64,000 bases of DNA from Rhodeus uyekii (Eukaryota > Chordata > Actinopteri > Cypriniformes > Acheilognathidae), in assembly GCA_037043235.1 (NCBI GenBank), contig JAWRVZ010000239.1, positions 620,001-684,000 of the forward strand. The letters are read 5' to 3'. This document shows, in pieces, positions 29,201 through 32,200 of this stretch. How positions within the stretch are numbered: position 1 is the stretch's first letter; each line of letters opens with the position of its first letter. Both the position numbers and the translations under genes were made by a program. The notes beneath the pieces are model-generated. The model saw only the letters and a list, made by a program, of their open reading frames with translations, did no database searches and had not been told where the DNA came from.

Positions 29201-32200
29201 CCAGAGTACTAAAAAATGACCTCCAGCATGGTGTGCATGTTGTGTGCACGTTTCTGACCAAATTGTCAGAAACTGACTTCATTAGGGTGGCATGAGGGCC
29301 CGACGTAATTGTTTGTTTATTAGTTTCTGTAGAGCATTACAATAATCTAGCCTTGAGCTCATGAATTAACTGAATATGAATATGAACTGAATATTAAATG
29401 TTTCTCTCATTTGTCATTGAGAGCATATGTTGTAATAGATATTTTTTGAAGTGGACGAATAGGGTTTTACAAATGCTAGAAATATGGCTTTCAAATGAAA
29501 GATTGGCATCAAAGAACACACCCAGGTTTCTAACTGATGAGGACTTGACAGAGCAGCCATCATGTATGTTAGACAATATTTTAGGTTATTATGTGATGAG
29601 GTTTTCTATCCAATAATTAGAATCTGTTTTTATTAGTAGGAAATTACTAGTCATCCAATTTTTTTTGTATGTGTTATGTTGAAGAGATGTGTTTTTAGTC
29701 TAGATTTAAACTGACAGAGTGTGTCTGCTTTCCGAAAAATCCTAGGAAGTCTGTTCCAGAGTTTAGGAGCTAAATAGGAAAAGGATCGACTGTCAGCTGT
29801 TGTTATGTATTATCAACTGGCCAGAATTTTGGGATTGCAATAGACGTGAAGGACTATAATGTGTTAAGAGATCTCTCAAGTAGTGTGGAGCTAAACCATT
29901 TAATGCTTTTTAAGTAATTAGCAAGATTTTAAAATGTATTCGATATTTAAAAGGGAGCAATGTTAGCAGTGTTGACAGAACTGGGCTAATATGCTCATAC
30001 TTCATGGTTCTAGTAAGAACTCGTGCGGCTGCATTTTAGTGAATTGGTATCATCAGCGTAACGGTGAAAGCTAATGCCATGCTTTTAATAATGATATTTC
30101 CCATGTAATGCAACAGTGAAAAGCAACAGTCTTAGTACTGAGCCCTGAGGAGCTCCATACTGAATAATGGTCAGATAAATTTGATTTGAACGATGCCAAT
30201 GCAATTCCACTAATGCCAACAATTTTCTAGCCTATTCAAAATTATTTTGTGGTCGGTTTTGTATAAAATGCAGCACTAAAACAGTAACACTAACAGAGAG
30301 ATAGAACCACGATTGGATAAGACCAAATTGTTTTTAACTCTGAGAGCAGCCTCCATATTATGAAACTGTCTGAATCCTGACTGGAAATCCTCGCAGATAC
30401 CATTTCTTTATAAAAACATAATTTTTGGAATATTGAACATAATTTTAAGGATATTATCTTTGACAGAAAATATAGACTAAAGACTGGCCTGTGATTGAAT
30501 ACTTCTGTAGGATTGAGTTGTGGTTTTTTTAATAAGCGTTTTAATAATAGCCAGTTTAAACTGTTTTTGGTATGCATCCTAATGACCAAGATGAATTAAT
30601 GATATTAAGAAGAGGATCTAAAACCTCTGGAAGCATCTCTTTCAGTAGATTATCTGGTATAGTGTCTAACATACAATCAATTATGCTGCTGAGCTGTGGT
30701 TGACCCCAACGTACCCGTATGCACTCACTACAATGTCTGGCAGGCTCCTGATGAGATGGTAGATGGTGTCTTGGGGGATCTTCTCCCAGACCTGACATCA
30801 GTGTGCTCCTGGACTGTCTGTGGTGCATTTATGCATTGGCAGACACTTTTATCCAAAGCCACTTGCATTACTTTCAAAGTATACATTGACATTCTAATCA
30901 GTTCTTGCTTTCCCTGGAAACTGAATGAATAATTATAATAATTAATAATTTGTTACATTTGTATAGCGCTTTTCCAATCTCCTCAACCACCACCAATGTG
31001 CAGCATCTACCTGGATGATGCAACAGCAGCCATATTGTGCCAGAACACTCACCACACACCAGCTTATTGGTGGAGGTGAGACAGAGCAATGAAGCCAATT
31101 AGAGTATGAGGGTGATTAAGTGGCCGTGATGGACCAAGGCCAATGGGCAGATTTGGCCAGAATTCAGTTAAACCCCTACTCTTGCGAAGTACATCCTCGG
31201 TTTAACATCTCATCCGAAGGATGGTGCTTGTTGCAGTACAGTGTTCCCGTCACTATACTGAGGCATTAGGACCCACACAGAGTGAGCACCCCCTGCTGGC
31301 CTCCTAACACCTCTTCCAGCAACAACCCTAGTTTTTTTTTTCCCAAGAGGTCTCCCATCCAGGTACTAACCAGGCTCAACCCTGCTTTGCAACCAGTCTT
31401 AGGCTACAGGGTGATATGGCTGCTTGAATGACCTTTGCGTTGCAAGCGCCAATGCTCTACTGTTTGAGCTACAGGAAAGGTTGGCAACTTGGCAGGTTTG
31501 GATGCTCCGGTACATAATGTCCCAGAGGTTCTCAATTGGATTCTGCTTCCTAACAGCAGTAAAGGAACCATTTTCTAGCATGTGGAGGTCTGTGCAACCC
31601 TCCAAGGATATTCAAGACCATTACTGAACCACTACCAAACTGGTCATGCTGGATGATGTTGCACGCAGCATAACGTTCCCCACAGCATCTCCAGACTCTT
31701 TCACGTCTGTCACATGTGCTCAGTGTGAACCTGCTCTTGTCTGTGAAGAGAACGGGTTGTAAGTCAGCAACTGTTCATCAAAGCAACTTGTAATGTAAGG
31801 TGATGTAAAGAAGGTCTGGAAAAATTACCTGAGGTAATGTTAATCTGGTGCTAATAGACTACCGTATTTTCCGCACTATAAGGCGCACCCAAAAGACGTG
31901 ATTTTGTTCAAAAATCGGACGTGCGCCTTATAGTCCGGTGCGCCTTGTATGTGGGCGGAGTTCCGAAATCTATAAAATTGTTTTTGGGTGATTTTGATAA
32001 GCGCTCAGCTTGATTGACTGTCGGACCATTTCACACTGACACAGTGATAAACCAATCACAGAACATTATGTAATACCATATGCTTACCTCCTGAAATCTG
32101 ACTCCTGGTGGCATATTCCCCTATCAATCGATGTTTTCACACAGCAAACACCCAGAACGCGCAAGCGGGGTAAAGTTAGTTTTGTTTTTTATATTCCTCA

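Larger units (their letters stand above)
30700..31760 (-). mobile_element. Tc1-type element, minus orientation, split by nested SINEs
   Basis: Left piece 30700-30822 (GGCAGGCTCCTGATGAGATG, GATCTTCTCCCAGACCTG) and right piece 31488-31760 (CATGCTGGATGATGTTGCAC, CCAGACTCTTTCACGTCTGT) belong to one common fish Tc1 family. Translated on the minus strand the right piece gives QNPIENLWD, the last catalytic block. The interruption is the SINE pair. Confidence 0.65.

Noticed and set aside
31340..31424. 5S rRNA gene
   Set aside because: The sequence is only the diverged 5S-like head of a SINE with an L2-like tail and a target duplication. Not a functional rRNA gene.
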